Positions 7,861 through 15,327 of a stretch of 34,051 nt of DNA are shown here, one piece after another; within the stretch, counting starts at the first letter, position 1; the number at the start of each line of letters is the position of its first letter. The stretch is from Polyangiaceae bacterium. GTDB taxonomy: Bacteria; Myxococcota_A; Polyangia; Polyangiales; Polyangiaceae. The stretch is taken from assembly GCA_016933275.1 (NCBI GenBank), contig JAFGBI010000075.1, forward strand, positions 1 to 34,051, given 5' to 3'. The notes below the pieces were generated by a model that saw only the letters and a list, made by a program, of their open reading frames with translations, made no database searches and was not told where the DNA came from. Made by a program: the position numbers and the translations under genes.

Positions 7861-8538
7861 ATGGCAAGGTTTCGTGGTTTGACAGCGGCGGTGGTGGTGC
7901 TGGCGCTCGTGGCCTGCAAGTCATCGGGAGGCAGTGACGAGAAGCTCGCCAAGTGCTCCAGCGACGGCGACTGCAAGAACGGCTTCCTCTGCGAGAGCGC
8001 AACCTGCGTGCCCGCCGAAGTGGCGAAGAAGGCGCGGCAAGCTGAACGCCTCGCCACTGCCACGGAGGCCACGGTCACCCCGGTTGCTCCGGTATCCACC
8101 CCGGCACCAGTGGCGAAGCCGGCCGACGAAGGCCCGATTCCGCTGGTGCCGACCGAGCTATCGAACCCGCCCCAAGGGAACGAGTGGGACAATGGCGTAG
8201 TGGTGAACACGCAGGAGATCAACTCACAACCGGACGACTGCCAGATGCGCGTGCTGCGCGAGTGGCTCCAGATCACTTGCCGTGGCCCGTACACGGGGTA
8301 CGAACGGATGACCGAGTTCGGACGGAAGAACTTCGACTATTACGAGTCGGTTCAGCCCGACAAGATGGTGAGCTTCGTCGTCCGGATGCGGAAGGGAAAG
8401 ACGCAGAGCGTGCGAGTTTGCGCGCCCACCAAGCGCGCATCTCTGTTCGTGAACTGGCCCCTGGCAAAGGATCGCCCTGCGCACATCGCCCTCGGTCGGG
8501 GTCCTGTATGCGAGGACTCGGTGACCGGGACGAAGTGA
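7861..8538 (+). CDS. Cysteine-rich lipoprotein of unknown function
   Basis: This 225-aa protein begins with a short lipoprotein signal, with LALVAC ending at Cys19. A compact disulfide-like module follows (CSSDGDCKNGFLCESATCVP), a C-x5-C-x5-C-x4-C pattern often seen near the N-terminus of myxobacterial secreted proteins. A Pro/Ala/Thr linker leads to a C-terminal domain of about 110 residues with three more cysteines and no motif I recognise. The ATG at 7861 is supported by the signal peptide and by a GGGAGG-like sequence about 10 nt upstream; the frame upstream of it has no signal. The gene diverges from the EcsC-like gene and precedes a TlpA-like gene by 130 bp. Its paired cysteines make it a plausible client of the local thiol-disulfide enzymes (inference). 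Confidence 0.85.
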   Translation: MARFRGLTAAVVVLALVACKSSGGSDEKLAKCSSDGDCKNGFLCESATCVPAEVAKKARQAERLATATEATVTPVAPVSTPAPVAKPADEGPIPLVPTELSNPPQGNEWDNGVVVNTQEINSQPDDCQMRVLREWLQITCRGPYTGYERMTEFGRKNFDYYESVQPDKMVSFVVRMRKGKTQSVRVCAPTKRASLFVNWPLAKDRPAHIALGRGPVCEDSVTGTK

Positions 8539-8668
8539 GCCGGAGATAGCCGCTGGGACCATGTGCGCCATCTCGGAGCGAGAATGAGCGCGCCGTTCAC
8601 CATGTCCCCTTCAAAGGGGGCGGAGGCTCGCCGTTTCTCCGCGTGGCCCCCGGACCCGGCGTTCCCCC

Positions 8669-9205
8669 ATGCCAAGGCTCCCCACCATCGCCTTCCCTCT
8701 GCTCGTCACGGCGGTGTTCCTCACCGGGAGTCTCGGTTGGGCATTCGTGGCGGCGGCTCGACACTCCGGGCCCGCGATCGGGACGTTGCCACCACCGGTC
8801 GATCTCCCGCTCGTGAAGGGAAAGACTCCCCGTTTCTCCCTGGCTGACGCTCGAGGTACTCCCGTGGTCATCGAGGTCTTCGCGAGCTTCTGTCACGCGT
8901 GCGAGACCGCAGCCCCGACCCTGGCGGAGGCGGCTCGGGCCGACCGCGCTCGCGACGTCCGCTTCGTCGGGATCTCGGTCGACGACGACCCGTTCTTGGC
9001 CGCGGTCGCGGCGCACCGCTGGGGCATCCCCTACGACGTCGCATTCGACGACGGTGGTGTCGCCGACGCCTGGCAGGTTACGACGCTACCGGCCGTGATC
9101 GTGGTCGACGCCCAGGGGCGGGTGCGGCACGTCGGGGCTGGTGCGCCCAAGGCTCGCGAGCTCGAACAATGGCTCGGAGACGTGGGCGCGGCCCGCCTGA
9201 ACTGA
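8669..9205 (+). CDS. TlpA/ResA-like membrane-anchored thioredoxin-fold protein
   Basis: This 178-aa protein has an N-terminal membrane anchor (about 7-30) and a periplasmic thioredoxin fold. The active site reads FCHAC, with Cys75 and Cys78. The TLPA segment supplies the cis-proline loop, and the following VIVVDAQGRVRHVG is the typical TlpA-like beta-strand/turn. Such proteins reduce disulfides in specific envelope partners such as apocytochromes, or relay electrons. The CHAC dipeptide differs from the usual CxPC, which should shift the redox potential. No cytochrome-maturation genes are in the window, so the partner is unknown. The ATG has no clear Shine-Dalgarno. It converges on rlpA, 32 bp away. 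Confidence 0.88.
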   Translation: MPRLPTIAFPLLVTAVFLTGSLGWAFVAAARHSGPAIGTLPPPVDLPLVKGKTPRFSLADARGTPVVIEVFASFCHACETAAPTLAEAARADRARDVRFVGISVDDDPFLAAVAAHRWGIPYDVAFDDGGVADAWQVTTLPAVIVVDAQGRVRHVGAGAPKARELEQWLGDVGAARLN

Positions 9206-9237
9206 CCCTGCCCGCGGGCGGGGCAGGGCGGTGGGGC

Positions 9238-9792
9238 TCATCGCTCGCTGCGCTCGAGGACCTCGACCACCACCTCGGCGACGCCTTCTCGCAGGATGTC
9301 GAGGGACTCAGCTGCCGCGCGCGAGAGATCGATGACGCGGCGGCGATCTCCGAATGGGCCACGGTCGTTGATCCGGACGTAGACCGTGCGGCCATCGGCG
9401 ATCGATCGCACGCGGACGACGGTGCCGAAGGGCAACGTCCGGTGGGCGGCCGTGAACGCGCGGGGGTCGTACGGCTCGCCGCTCGCCGTTGGATTGCCGG
9501 TCAGCGCGTCACTGTAGTAGGTCGCTCGCCCGCGGATCGTCTCGAGGGGGGGCCGGTTGCCGAAGCGCGCCGCGAGATCCTGCTGGGGCTCGGGCAGCGT
9601 GGATGGGTTCGCGGGCACGGGGGCGGCTGCCTGGCCCCCGGAGCCGAACGCGGAGATCTCGCCAATCGGCCCTGCGGGTTGGACGGCTCGGGCGCAGGCG
9701 AGGGCGACCAACGCTTGACCGACACCTCCCCACACTCCGGTACTGCCGAAGCGCTTCGTCCGGGGGCGTTGCCGAGAGGAAGGCACGGTCAC
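9238..9792 (-). CDS. rlpA: RlpA-like septal-ring lytic transglycosylase/lipoprotein
   Basis: The C-terminal half is a double-psi beta-barrel of the RlpA type. It has GRATYYSDALTG, TASGEPYDP, TAAHRTLPFGTVVRV and INDRGPF, ending in a conserved RVIDLSRAAA helix. RlpA proteins bind or cleave peptidoglycan denuded of stem peptides and often sit in the outer membrane as lipoproteins. With the GTG at 9792 the protein has 184 residues and a signal ending in LVALAC (Cys33). A second GTG lies two codons later. No SPOR domain is present, so septal targeting is not assured. The GTG overlaps the TGA of an upstream open frame as GTGA (9792-9789), which hints that a small gene may precede it. The start is uncertain; the domain call is firm. 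Confidence 0.85.
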   Translation of the reverse strand: MTVPSSRQRPRTKRFGSTGVWGGVGQALVALACARAVQPAGPIGEISAFGSGGQAAAPVPANPSTLPEPQQDLAARFGNRPPLETIRGRATYYSDALTGNPTASGEPYDPRAFTAAHRTLPFGTVVRVRSIADGRTVYVRINDRGPFGDRRRVIDLSRAAAESLDILREGVAEVVVEVLERSER

Positions 9793-10209
9793 GACTCGAG
9801 GAGAGCCGAGAAGGCGCGCGGAAGCAACCCCCTCTCCACTGCCTGCGCCAGAGCGGCATCCAGTCTGATCGCCCCGACGAATCCGCGCGCTTCGGGTCCC
9901 ACTCGGTAACCGCTCGATGGGTGGCCGTGGCGTACCGAACCGGCAGCAGGTCTCGCCGAAGGCGGTGCCGGAGAGGCACCCCGCGTCGCCACCCACCTCG
10001 CCACGTCGCGTGGGGCTCGGGCGACGCGGGTTCCCCGCTCTGCACCGGGACCCGCGACAGGGGCCCCAGGGTGTCGGGCCCCGCTCGGCGGAGCCGAGTG
10101 GGCAATTCTCGGGCTGGTTCGGGGTGCGCTTCGAGCGGTGCCGTTGCTTTCAGCGACCTGATCGGTGGTCTGGCGCTCGTGCCACAACGCGCCTAGAACC
10201 AGCGAACCG
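9793..10209. other. Structured intergenic region between rlpA and the M50 protease gene
   Basis: These 417 bp hold no gene I can name. They carry a dense run of inverted repeats: 9964-9969/9975-9980 (6 bp), 9980-9990/10020-10030 (11 bp, perfect) enclosing 10001-10005/10009-10013, and 10080-10089/10093-10102 (10 bp with one G-T). A decayed copy of the window-end repeat follows at 10122-10173. A minus-strand frame ending at 9789 overlaps the rlpA start as GTGA. Its last 30 residues look protein-like, but the rest is low-complexity Pro/Arg/Ala without homology I recognise. I regard it as possible but unproven. Confidence 0.45.
10122..10173 (+). repeat. Diverged partial copy of the window-end palindromic repeat
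   Basis: The segment aligns without gaps to the right half of the repeat at 1-85 (stem right arm plus tail). About 35 of 41 core positions match, and similarity fades toward the 5' end. The terminal CTCTAG reads GTCTGG here, and the matching left stem arm is not recognisable. The copy lies 37 bp upstream of the M50 start in the same orientation as the copy at 1-85. Confidence 0.6.
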
Positions 10210-10920
10210 ATGAGCTTCAATCCCGCCGACATGGCCGCTTGGTTCGTGGTGTTCGTGTTCAGCACGACCTGTCACGAGGCCGCCCATGCCTGGGCTGCGT
10301 GGCGAGGGGGGGATTCGACGGCATACGAGGGCGGGCAAGTCAGCCTGGACCCCTTCCCACATATTCGGCGCGAGCCCATGGGGATGGTGCTGGTGCCGAT
10401 CCTCACCTACCTGAGCGGATATGGAATGCTCGGTTGGGCATCGGCGCCCTACGATCCCGTATGGGGACGGCGCTTCCCTCGGCGGCAAGCGGTGATGTCG
10501 CTCGCCGGACCAGCGGCGAATCTCCTGCTAGCGGCGGTCGCCTTCGGGGCACTCAAAGGCCTCCTGGCCGCGGGGATCATGGTGGCGCCCGCACGGCTGT
10601 CCATGTCCCGAATGGTCGAGGTCGCTAGCGGGAATCCCGGATCGGCACTCGGCGCCCTCGCCACCGCGCTCAGCATCCTGCTCACGCTGAACGTCCTTCT
10701 CGGGCTCTTCAACCTGTTGCCTTTGCCCCCGCTCGACGGGTCTGGGATCCTGGCTGGGCTGTCCCCTCGCCGGGTAGGGCCGATCATGACGCGAATCCAG
10801 GAGCAGCCGATGATGGGAATGCTCGGTCTGGTCATCGCCTGGTACCTGTTCAAGTACGGGATTGGACCCGCGCTGACGGCGATACGGATCCTGCTCCACC
10901 CTGGCATTCTCTACTCCTGA
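10210..10920 (+). CDS. Site-2-type zinc metalloprotease, peptidase family M50
   Basis: This 236-aa multi-pass membrane protein has the two M50 hallmarks. HEAAH (His22-His26) is the zinc-binding HExxH in the first helix. NLLPLPPLDG (168-177) supplies the third zinc ligand, Asp176. About four to five hydrophobic segments are visible. There is no PDZ or CBS domain, so it belongs to the compact M50B-like group rather than RseP. Such proteases cut membrane-embedded substrates such as anti-sigma factors or signal peptides; the substrate here is unknown. The ATG at 10210 is preferred because it begins shortly before the HExxH helix, as in the family. A GTG at 10165 would overlap the decayed repeat. 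It converges on the GMC oxidoreductase gene. Confidence 0.92.
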   Translation: MSFNPADMAAWFVVFVFSTTCHEAAHAWAAWRGGDSTAYEGGQVSLDPFPHIRREPMGMVLVPILTYLSGYGMLGWASAPYDPVWGRRFPRRQAVMSLAGPAANLLLAAVAFGALKGLLAAGIMVAPARLSMSRMVEVASGNPGSALGALATALSILLTLNVLLGLFNLLPLPPLDGSGILAGLSPRRVGPIMTRIQEQPMMGMLGLVIAWYLFKYGIGPALTAIRILLHPGILYS

Positions 10921-11221
10921 GCCCCGTGCCACGCGGGTCTGGCGGCGGCTCGCCCGCATCGACCAGATCGCTGCTCCCGGAATCGTCTCGGTGCTCCCCG
11001 GCCTGGGACCCGGCGAGCTGCGCTGCGGTCCTTGGGACTCGTTCCGGGAAACCGGCGGCACTCACCCGTAGGGGTGATTCCGGGCAGCCCTGAACGTAGT
11101 AAAATACGCAACGTGTTGCGGGGGGGTCACCACCTCCAGGTGCTCCCCTGGGGAGCCGCGCCCCCAGCTCCTCCTGCTCGACCACCGGTCCAGAATCCCT
11201 TTGGATTTCCGCGGCCCGGCC
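10921..11221. other. Convergent intergenic region with several small hairpins
   Basis: These 301 bp separate the M50 gene (+) from the GMC oxidoreductase gene (-) and contain no supported gene. Small dyads cluster in the right half: TCACCC/GGGTGA (11062-11067/11072-11077), 11107-11120, CACCT/AGGTG (11131-11142) and GCTCCCC/GGGGAGC (11142-11156). They are best read as 3'-end structures of the two converging transcripts. Confidence 0.5.
11100..11120 (-). terminator. Candidate intrinsic terminator for the GMC oxidoreductase gene
   Basis: On the minus strand CGCAAC and GTTGCG (11120-11107) form a stem that is followed at once by TATTTTA (11106-11100). The stem is short, realistically 5 bp with a 4-nt loop. 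The T-rich tail stands out in this G+C-rich setting. It lies about 100 nt past the stop at 11222. Confidence 0.45.
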
Positions 11222-12805
11222 CTAACCGTTTGCGATGCGACGGGCGGCGCGCTCGGCGAGCGCCGCGATGCTGAGCGACGGGTTCACTCCTGGGTTGGCT
11301 GGGACCGCCGACCCGTCGATCACGAAAAGACCGTCGTACCCGAACACTCGGTGATCGCGATCGATCACGCCTCGCTCGGGGCTGTCGGCGATCACGGCTC
11401 CGCCGAGCAGGTGTGCGGTGGTTGGTGTACCGAGCAGGGCTTCGGTCGCGAGGGTAGCGACTTCGCCGTTGACCTTCGCCGCGAACCGTTTCGCGAGCGC
11501 AGTCGCCTCCGGCAGGTTCCCCCGCGGGGCCGACTGGGCGTGGGAAGCTCGCGTCATCAGCCCGCGGGCGAAACCCGTCCGCGCGCTCCGCCCGAGCCTG
11601 AGCGTCAAGGTGTCCTCGATGGCACGCATGAACAGCAGGATCTGCGTCTTCTTCGCGAAATCCCGCACGGCGAGCACGCGCCACCAGGCGCGCGGGCGCG
11701 TGACGAGCTCACCGAGCATGCCGAGGAGCCGTGCCCCGGTATGCGATCCGCTGGCCGTCGGCATGACGAGCAGCCGGAAGAACCCAGATCCCGCCCCGTA
11801 GCGCACCGGTTCGAGGTGGCTGTGGGCGTCCACTTCCAGAATGGACGTGATCGCGATTCCGTCCGAGAACGGTTCGGTGGCATCAGGCGCCACCACGCCG
11901 AGCAGGGCCTCGTGGTTCGTCCGGACGCCATGACCCACGCGGCGGGATAGGTGGGGCAGACCGAGCGGATCCTCACGGAGGCGGAGCAGGAGCGGCACCG
12001 TGCCGAGCACTCCTCCCGCGAACACCACCCGGCACGTCGTCACCGCGGTCCTCGTTGCTCCGCCAACCGTGGTGCGACATTCGACGCGATAGCCTCCGCG
12101 TTCGAGCGGCCGTACCGCCAGCACCTCGGTTTCGGCCCGCACGGTCACGCCGAGGCGCTCCGCGAGATAGAGGTAGTTGCGATCGAGGGTGTTCTTCGCG
12201 CCGACGCGGCATCCCGTCATGCAGCTGCCGCAGAAGCTGCAGCCTGTCCGCATCGGACCTCGTCCGCCGAAGTACGGATCGGCGACGGTGACTTCGGGGG
12301 TCCCGAAGTAGACCCCGACCCGCGTCGGGTGACAGCGGTTCTCGCTGTTGAGATCGCGGGCGACCGCACGGAGCGCCCGATCCCCCACGAACTCCCGGGG
12401 GTTGTCCGTGGCACCGAGCATCCGCTCCGCGGTCTCGTAGTGCGGTGCGAGCTCCCGCTCCCAGTCGGCAAGTCCGGTCCACGTCCCGGACTCATAGAAG
12501 GCGCGGGGCGGGCGGGGGAGGGTGTTGGCGTAGACGAGCGACCCGCCACCGACCCCCGCGCCGTGGAGGACGGTGACATGCTCGAAGAAGCTCATGCGGA
12601 AGAACCCCATCAGGCCGAGCTCAGGCTGCCAGAGCCAGCGTCTGAGGTCCCAGTTCGTTCGAGGGAAGTCCGCTGGCGCCCAACGCTTCCCCTGCTCGAG
12701 CACGAGCACGCGCGAGCCCCGCTCGCCCAGGCGCAGGGCCGTGACGCTCCCGCCGAAGCCGGAGCCGATGATCACCCAGTCGAAATCGTAGGTGGACCGC
12801 CGCAT
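11222..12805 (-). CDS. GMC-family flavoprotein oxidoreductase, cholesterol-oxidase (ChoD)-like
   Basis: This 527-aa flavoprotein starts with the FAD-binding fold GSGFGGSVTALRL (14-26). It ends with the GMC C-terminal block GLFVIDGSAVPANPGVNPSL, which holds the usual Asn and Pro near the flavin. Its middle carries a conserved cysteine cluster, Cys189-x2-Cys192-x2-Cys195-x3-Cys199, in TGCSFCGSCMTGCR followed by GAKNTLDRNYLYLAE. That segment is shared with mycobacterial ChoD-like proteins and could hold an iron-sulfur cluster (inference). Substrates of this branch are sterols or other hydrophobic alcohols; the real substrate here is unknown. The ATG at 12805-12803 has GGAGG 6 nt upstream. The open frame upstream of it is not protein-like. 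No signal peptide is seen. Confidence 0.9.
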   Translation of the reverse strand: MRRSTYDFDWVIIGSGFGGSVTALRLGERGSRVLVLEQGKRWAPADFPRTNWDLRRWLWQPELGLMGFFRMSFFEHVTVLHGAGVGGGSLVYANTLPRPPRAFYESGTWTGLADWERELAPHYETAERMLGATDNPREFVGDRALRAVARDLNSENRCHPTRVGVYFGTPEVTVADPYFGGRGPMRTGCSFCGSCMTGCRVGAKNTLDRNYLYLAERLGVTVRAETEVLAVRPLERGGYRVECRTTVGGATRTAVTTCRVVFAGGVLGTVPLLLRLREDPLGLPHLSRRVGHGVRTNHEALLGVVAPDATEPFSDGIAITSILEVDAHSHLEPVRYGAGSGFFRLLVMPTASGSHTGARLLGMLGELVTRPRAWWRVLAVRDFAKKTQILLFMRAIEDTLTLRLGRSARTGFARGLMTRASHAQSAPRGNLPEATALAKRFAAKVNGEVATLATEALLGTPTTAHLLGGAVIADSPERGVIDRDHRVFGYDGLFVIDGSAVPANPGVNPSLSIAALAERAARRIANG

Positions 12806-13064
12806 TCCGCGCCTCCGGGACCGCCCAGCGAGCCTGAGCCAGGCCCGATACACTGTCGAGTCCTCCCCCGCAACCGCTTGCGGCGGCCTCGGTTCGTTTT
12901 CTCCCGTCGGCCTGCCTCCGTCAGCGCCGATCGAGGATACTGCGGTGCTTGCGCGCGAACGCGTTGGCGCCACGATCGGGGAGCGCCGTTCACGCCCGCC
13001 TGCTTCGATCGGACAAGGTGGTGGGCTGGGGCTGGCGACGGCCACGCTACCGCCGGACGCCGGT

Positions 13065-14744
13065 CTACCGCGCCCGGCGTCCCCAACAGGCAACGGTGCC
13101 GTCCTCGCGAAGCGCGCACACGGTCCCGTCGCCGACATCCACCGCGACGAACGGGCCCGCGGGCGGTCTGAGATCGCCATCGTCGTCATCGCCCCAACAG
13201 ACCACCGTGCCGTTGGCCCGAAGACCGCAGCTGAGGTGGCCCCCCGCGCTCACCTGGACGAACGGGTCCGCTGGCGGCCCTCGGTGGTCGCCCCAGCAGA
13301 CCACGGAGTCGTCCGCGGCAAGGCCGCAGGAATGCTCGTCCCCGGCGCTCACCTGCACGAACCTACCTTCGGGCGCGTCGGCCTGCCGGCGGTGGTTGTC
13401 ACCCCAGCAGGTTGCCGTCCCGTCCGAGCGGAGGCCGCAGGTGTGCCCCGCCCCGGCGCTCACCTGGACGAACGCGCCCTCGGGTGGCGTCGCCTGTCCG
13501 AATGCGTCGTCGCCCCAGCAGACCACCGTTGCGTCGGCGCGGACTCCGCAGGCGTGGGATTGGCCGGCGCTCAACTGGATGAGCGGCTCCCCATCCGGGG
13601 GCGATTGGCCAGCCTCACCTTCGCCCCAGCAGGTCGCGATCCCGTCCGTTGTCAGCGCGCACGTGAAGAGGTCTCCCGTGTCCACCTGCGTGAAGATCCC
13701 TGCCGGGGGCGTCGCCTGCCCGTAGCTGTCGCTGCCCCAGCATTCGAGCGTCCAATCGAGCCGTACCCCACACGTGTGGCCGGAGCCCGCGCTGACTTGC
13801 CTCAGCACCCCTGGGGGAGGCGAGGTCTGGCCGAAGAGGTTGGCGCCCCAGCAGGTCACCGTACCGTCCCGCGTCAGGCCACAGGCGTGCGCGTGCCCGA
13901 CGCCAACCCGATCGAACTCGAGATCCCCGGGAGGCGATCCCTGCTCATGCTCTTCGTCGCCCCAGCACACCATCCTTCCGCCCCTCAACACGGCGCAGGT
14001 GTGGAGCCACCCCGCCTCCACGTCGACCGCTGGCTCGGCGGGCGCCGCGAGCTGGCCGAAGAAGTCGTCTCCCCAACAGGTCAGGGTGGAGTCGGCCTTC
14101 AACCCGCATGCGTGGTAGGTCCCGACGGTCACCTGGGAGAACATGCCCGCGGGCGGTCGGGACTGGCCCACGTCGTCGCCCATCGATCCGATGTTCGACC
14201 CCCAGCAGGCGAGCTCGCCGTTCGTCCGCAGCCCACAGGTCTGGTATCCGTTGGCGCTCACTTGCGAGAATGTCCCCTCCGGGGGGCTGGCCTGGCCGCG
14301 GGAGTCGTCGCCCCAGCATGCAACGTTGCGGTCTACCTTCACGGCGCACGTGTGCCAACACCCCGCGCTCACCTGAACGAAGCTCCCCGGGGGAGGCCTG
14401 GTCTCGCCATTGCCATCGTGCCCCCAACACGCGATCTCGCCTGCCGCCTGTACGCCACAGGAGTACCAGGAGCCCGCGCTCACTTGTGCGAAGATCCCCG
14501 CTGGGGGAGTGGCTCGGCCGTGGCTGCCGCGACCCCAGCAGGCGACGCTGCCATCCTCCGCCAGGATGCAGTTGTGATCGTCACCCGCGCTCAGGGGCGA
14601 GTAGTTGACCTCGACGGTTTCGCCCGGCGTCCCCCCGGTCCCGTTCGCGGATCCCCCTGCCCGGTCATACGTGACGTGCCCGCCGCACGACAGGGGAAGT
14701 AGGGTCGCCATCAGGACGAACGTGCCGGGGGTTCGTCGGGGCAT
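13065..14744 (-). CDS. RCC1-repeat lipoprotein with 14 cysteine-paired repeats
   Basis: This 559-aa secreted protein begins with a lipoprotein signal ending LPLSC (Cys20). It then consists almost wholly of tandem repeats of about 37 residues. Each repeat carries C-x9-C-W-G, usually after QVSAG-x3-H and before a GQATPP-like turn. I count 14 copies of C-x9-CWG, enough for two seven-bladed RCC1-type beta-propellers. The two cysteines of each repeat probably form one disulfide per blade. RCC1-like propellers are protein-binding scaffolds, and bacterial secreted ones have no single known role. The dtd gene ends 39 bp upstream on the same strand, so both may share a transcript. The long open frame on the opposite strand is a by-product of the repeats. 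Confidence 0.92.
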   Translation of the reverse strand: MPRRTPGTFVLMATLLPLSCGGHVTYDRAGGSANGTGGTPGETVEVNYSPLSAGDDHNCILAEDGSVACWGRGSHGRATPPAGIFAQVSAGSWYSCGVQAAGEIACWGHDGNGETRPPPGSFVQVSAGCWHTCAVKVDRNVACWGDDSRGQASPPEGTFSQVSANGYQTCGLRTNGELACWGSNIGSMGDDVGQSRPPAGMFSQVTVGTYHACGLKADSTLTCWGDDFFGQLAAPAEPAVDVEAGWLHTCAVLRGGRMVCWGDEEHEQGSPPGDLEFDRVGVGHAHACGLTRDGTVTCWGANLFGQTSPPPGVLRQVSAGSGHTCGVRLDWTLECWGSDSYGQATPPAGIFTQVDTGDLFTCALTTDGIATCWGEGEAGQSPPDGEPLIQLSAGQSHACGVRADATVVCWGDDAFGQATPPEGAFVQVSAGAGHTCGLRSDGTATCWGDNHRRQADAPEGRFVQVSAGDEHSCGLAADDSVVCWGDHRGPPADPFVQVSAGGHLSCGLRANGTVVCWGDDDDGDLRPPAGPFVAVDVGDGTVCALREDGTVACWGRRAR

Positions 14745-14783
14745 CGTGCATGGCAGTCTACCACCCGCGGGGCCGTGGGCGCG

Positions 14784-15233
14784 TCAGAAGCTCTTGCGCG
14801 AGTCGAGCAAGATCGTGACGGGGCCATCGTTGACGAGCTCCACCCTCATGTGCGCCCGAAAGCGCCCCGTCGCCACGCGGGCTCCCCTGGCTCGGCAGGC
14901 TTCGCAGAAGCGATCGACGAGCTTGGCCGCCCCCCCCGGCTCCATCGCTTCGATGAACGACGGGCGGCGACCCCGGCGGGCATCGCCGAGGAGGGTGAAT
15001 TGCGACACGGCGAGGAGTTCGCCGCCCACCTCGAGGAGTGATCGGTTCATCTTCCCCCCGTCGTCCTCGAAGATCCGCAGGCCCACCACCTTCTCCGCGA
15101 GCGCGTCGGCCGTGGTCTCGTCGTCCCCCTCGGCCGCTCCGACGAGGACGCAGAGCCCTGCCCCGACCGTGCCGACGACCTCGTCGTCCACCGTCACCCT
15201 CGCCCGGGTCACCCGCTGCACTACCGCCCGCAC
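14784..15233 (-). CDS. dtd: D-aminoacyl-tRNA deacylase (DTD)
   Basis: This 149-aa protein has the length and both signature motifs of DTD. SQFTLLGD (with the catalytic Thr) and NDGPVT (Gly-Pro motif, which faces the partner's active site across the dimer) are both intact. The N-terminus VRAVVQRVTRARVTVD matches the family's usual MRAVVQRV start, so the GTG at 15233-15231 is taken as the start. DTD removes D-amino acids (and glycine) mischarged on tRNA, a cytosolic proofreading step. The gene diverges from the ABC operon with 90 bp between starts. A 10-bp inverted repeat lies in that gap, close to both start codons. The RCC1 lipoprotein gene follows on the same strand. Confidence 0.95.
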   Translation of the reverse strand: MRAVVQRVTRARVTVDDEVVGTVGAGLCVLVGAAEGDDETTADALAEKVVGLRIFEDDGGKMNRSLLEVGGELLAVSQFTLLGDARRGRRPSFIEAMEPGGAAKLVDRFCEACRARGARVATGRFRAHMRVELVNDGPVTILLDSRKSF

Positions 15234-15240
15234 AGCGGCG

Positions 15241-15307
15241 CCATACCACGGAATCCGCACGGCCAGGGGGCGAGCGCACGGACCTTCGGGGGGCACGCGT
15301 GGTATGG
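15241..15307. promoter_or_regulatory. Inverted 10-mers in the dtd/ABC-operon divergent region
   Basis: CCATACCACG (15241-15250) is exactly mirrored by CGTGGTATGG (15298-15307), 47 bp apart. Read toward each gene, both arms give CGTGGTATGG, ending 7 nt before the dtd GTG and 16 nt before the ABC ATG. The same 10-mer overlaps the start of the SH3-protein gene on the minus strand (25573-25564). It may be a shared promoter or operator element, for example an extended -10 (TGGTATGG). No convincing -35 is visible. Confidence 0.35.
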
Positions 15308-15327
15308 GTCTGGTGCCCCCAAAATGA
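15304..15327 (+). CDS. Possible 7-codon leader peptide before the ABC operon
   Basis: An ATG at 15304 opens a seven-codon frame (MGLVPPK) whose TGA overlaps the ATG of the ABC ATPase gene as ATGA (15324-15327). The ATPase gene has no visible Shine-Dalgarno of its own, so coupling from this leader would explain its translation. The leader contains a Pro-Pro pair, which can slow ribosomes. It could equally be chance. Confidence 0.2.
   Translation: MGLVPPK

Noticed and set aside
12792..14702. 636-codon open frame on the plus strand
   Set aside because: It is antisense to the RCC1-repeat gene. Its protein shows only the mirrored repeat periodicity, while the minus strand has a signal peptide and 14 clear repeats.
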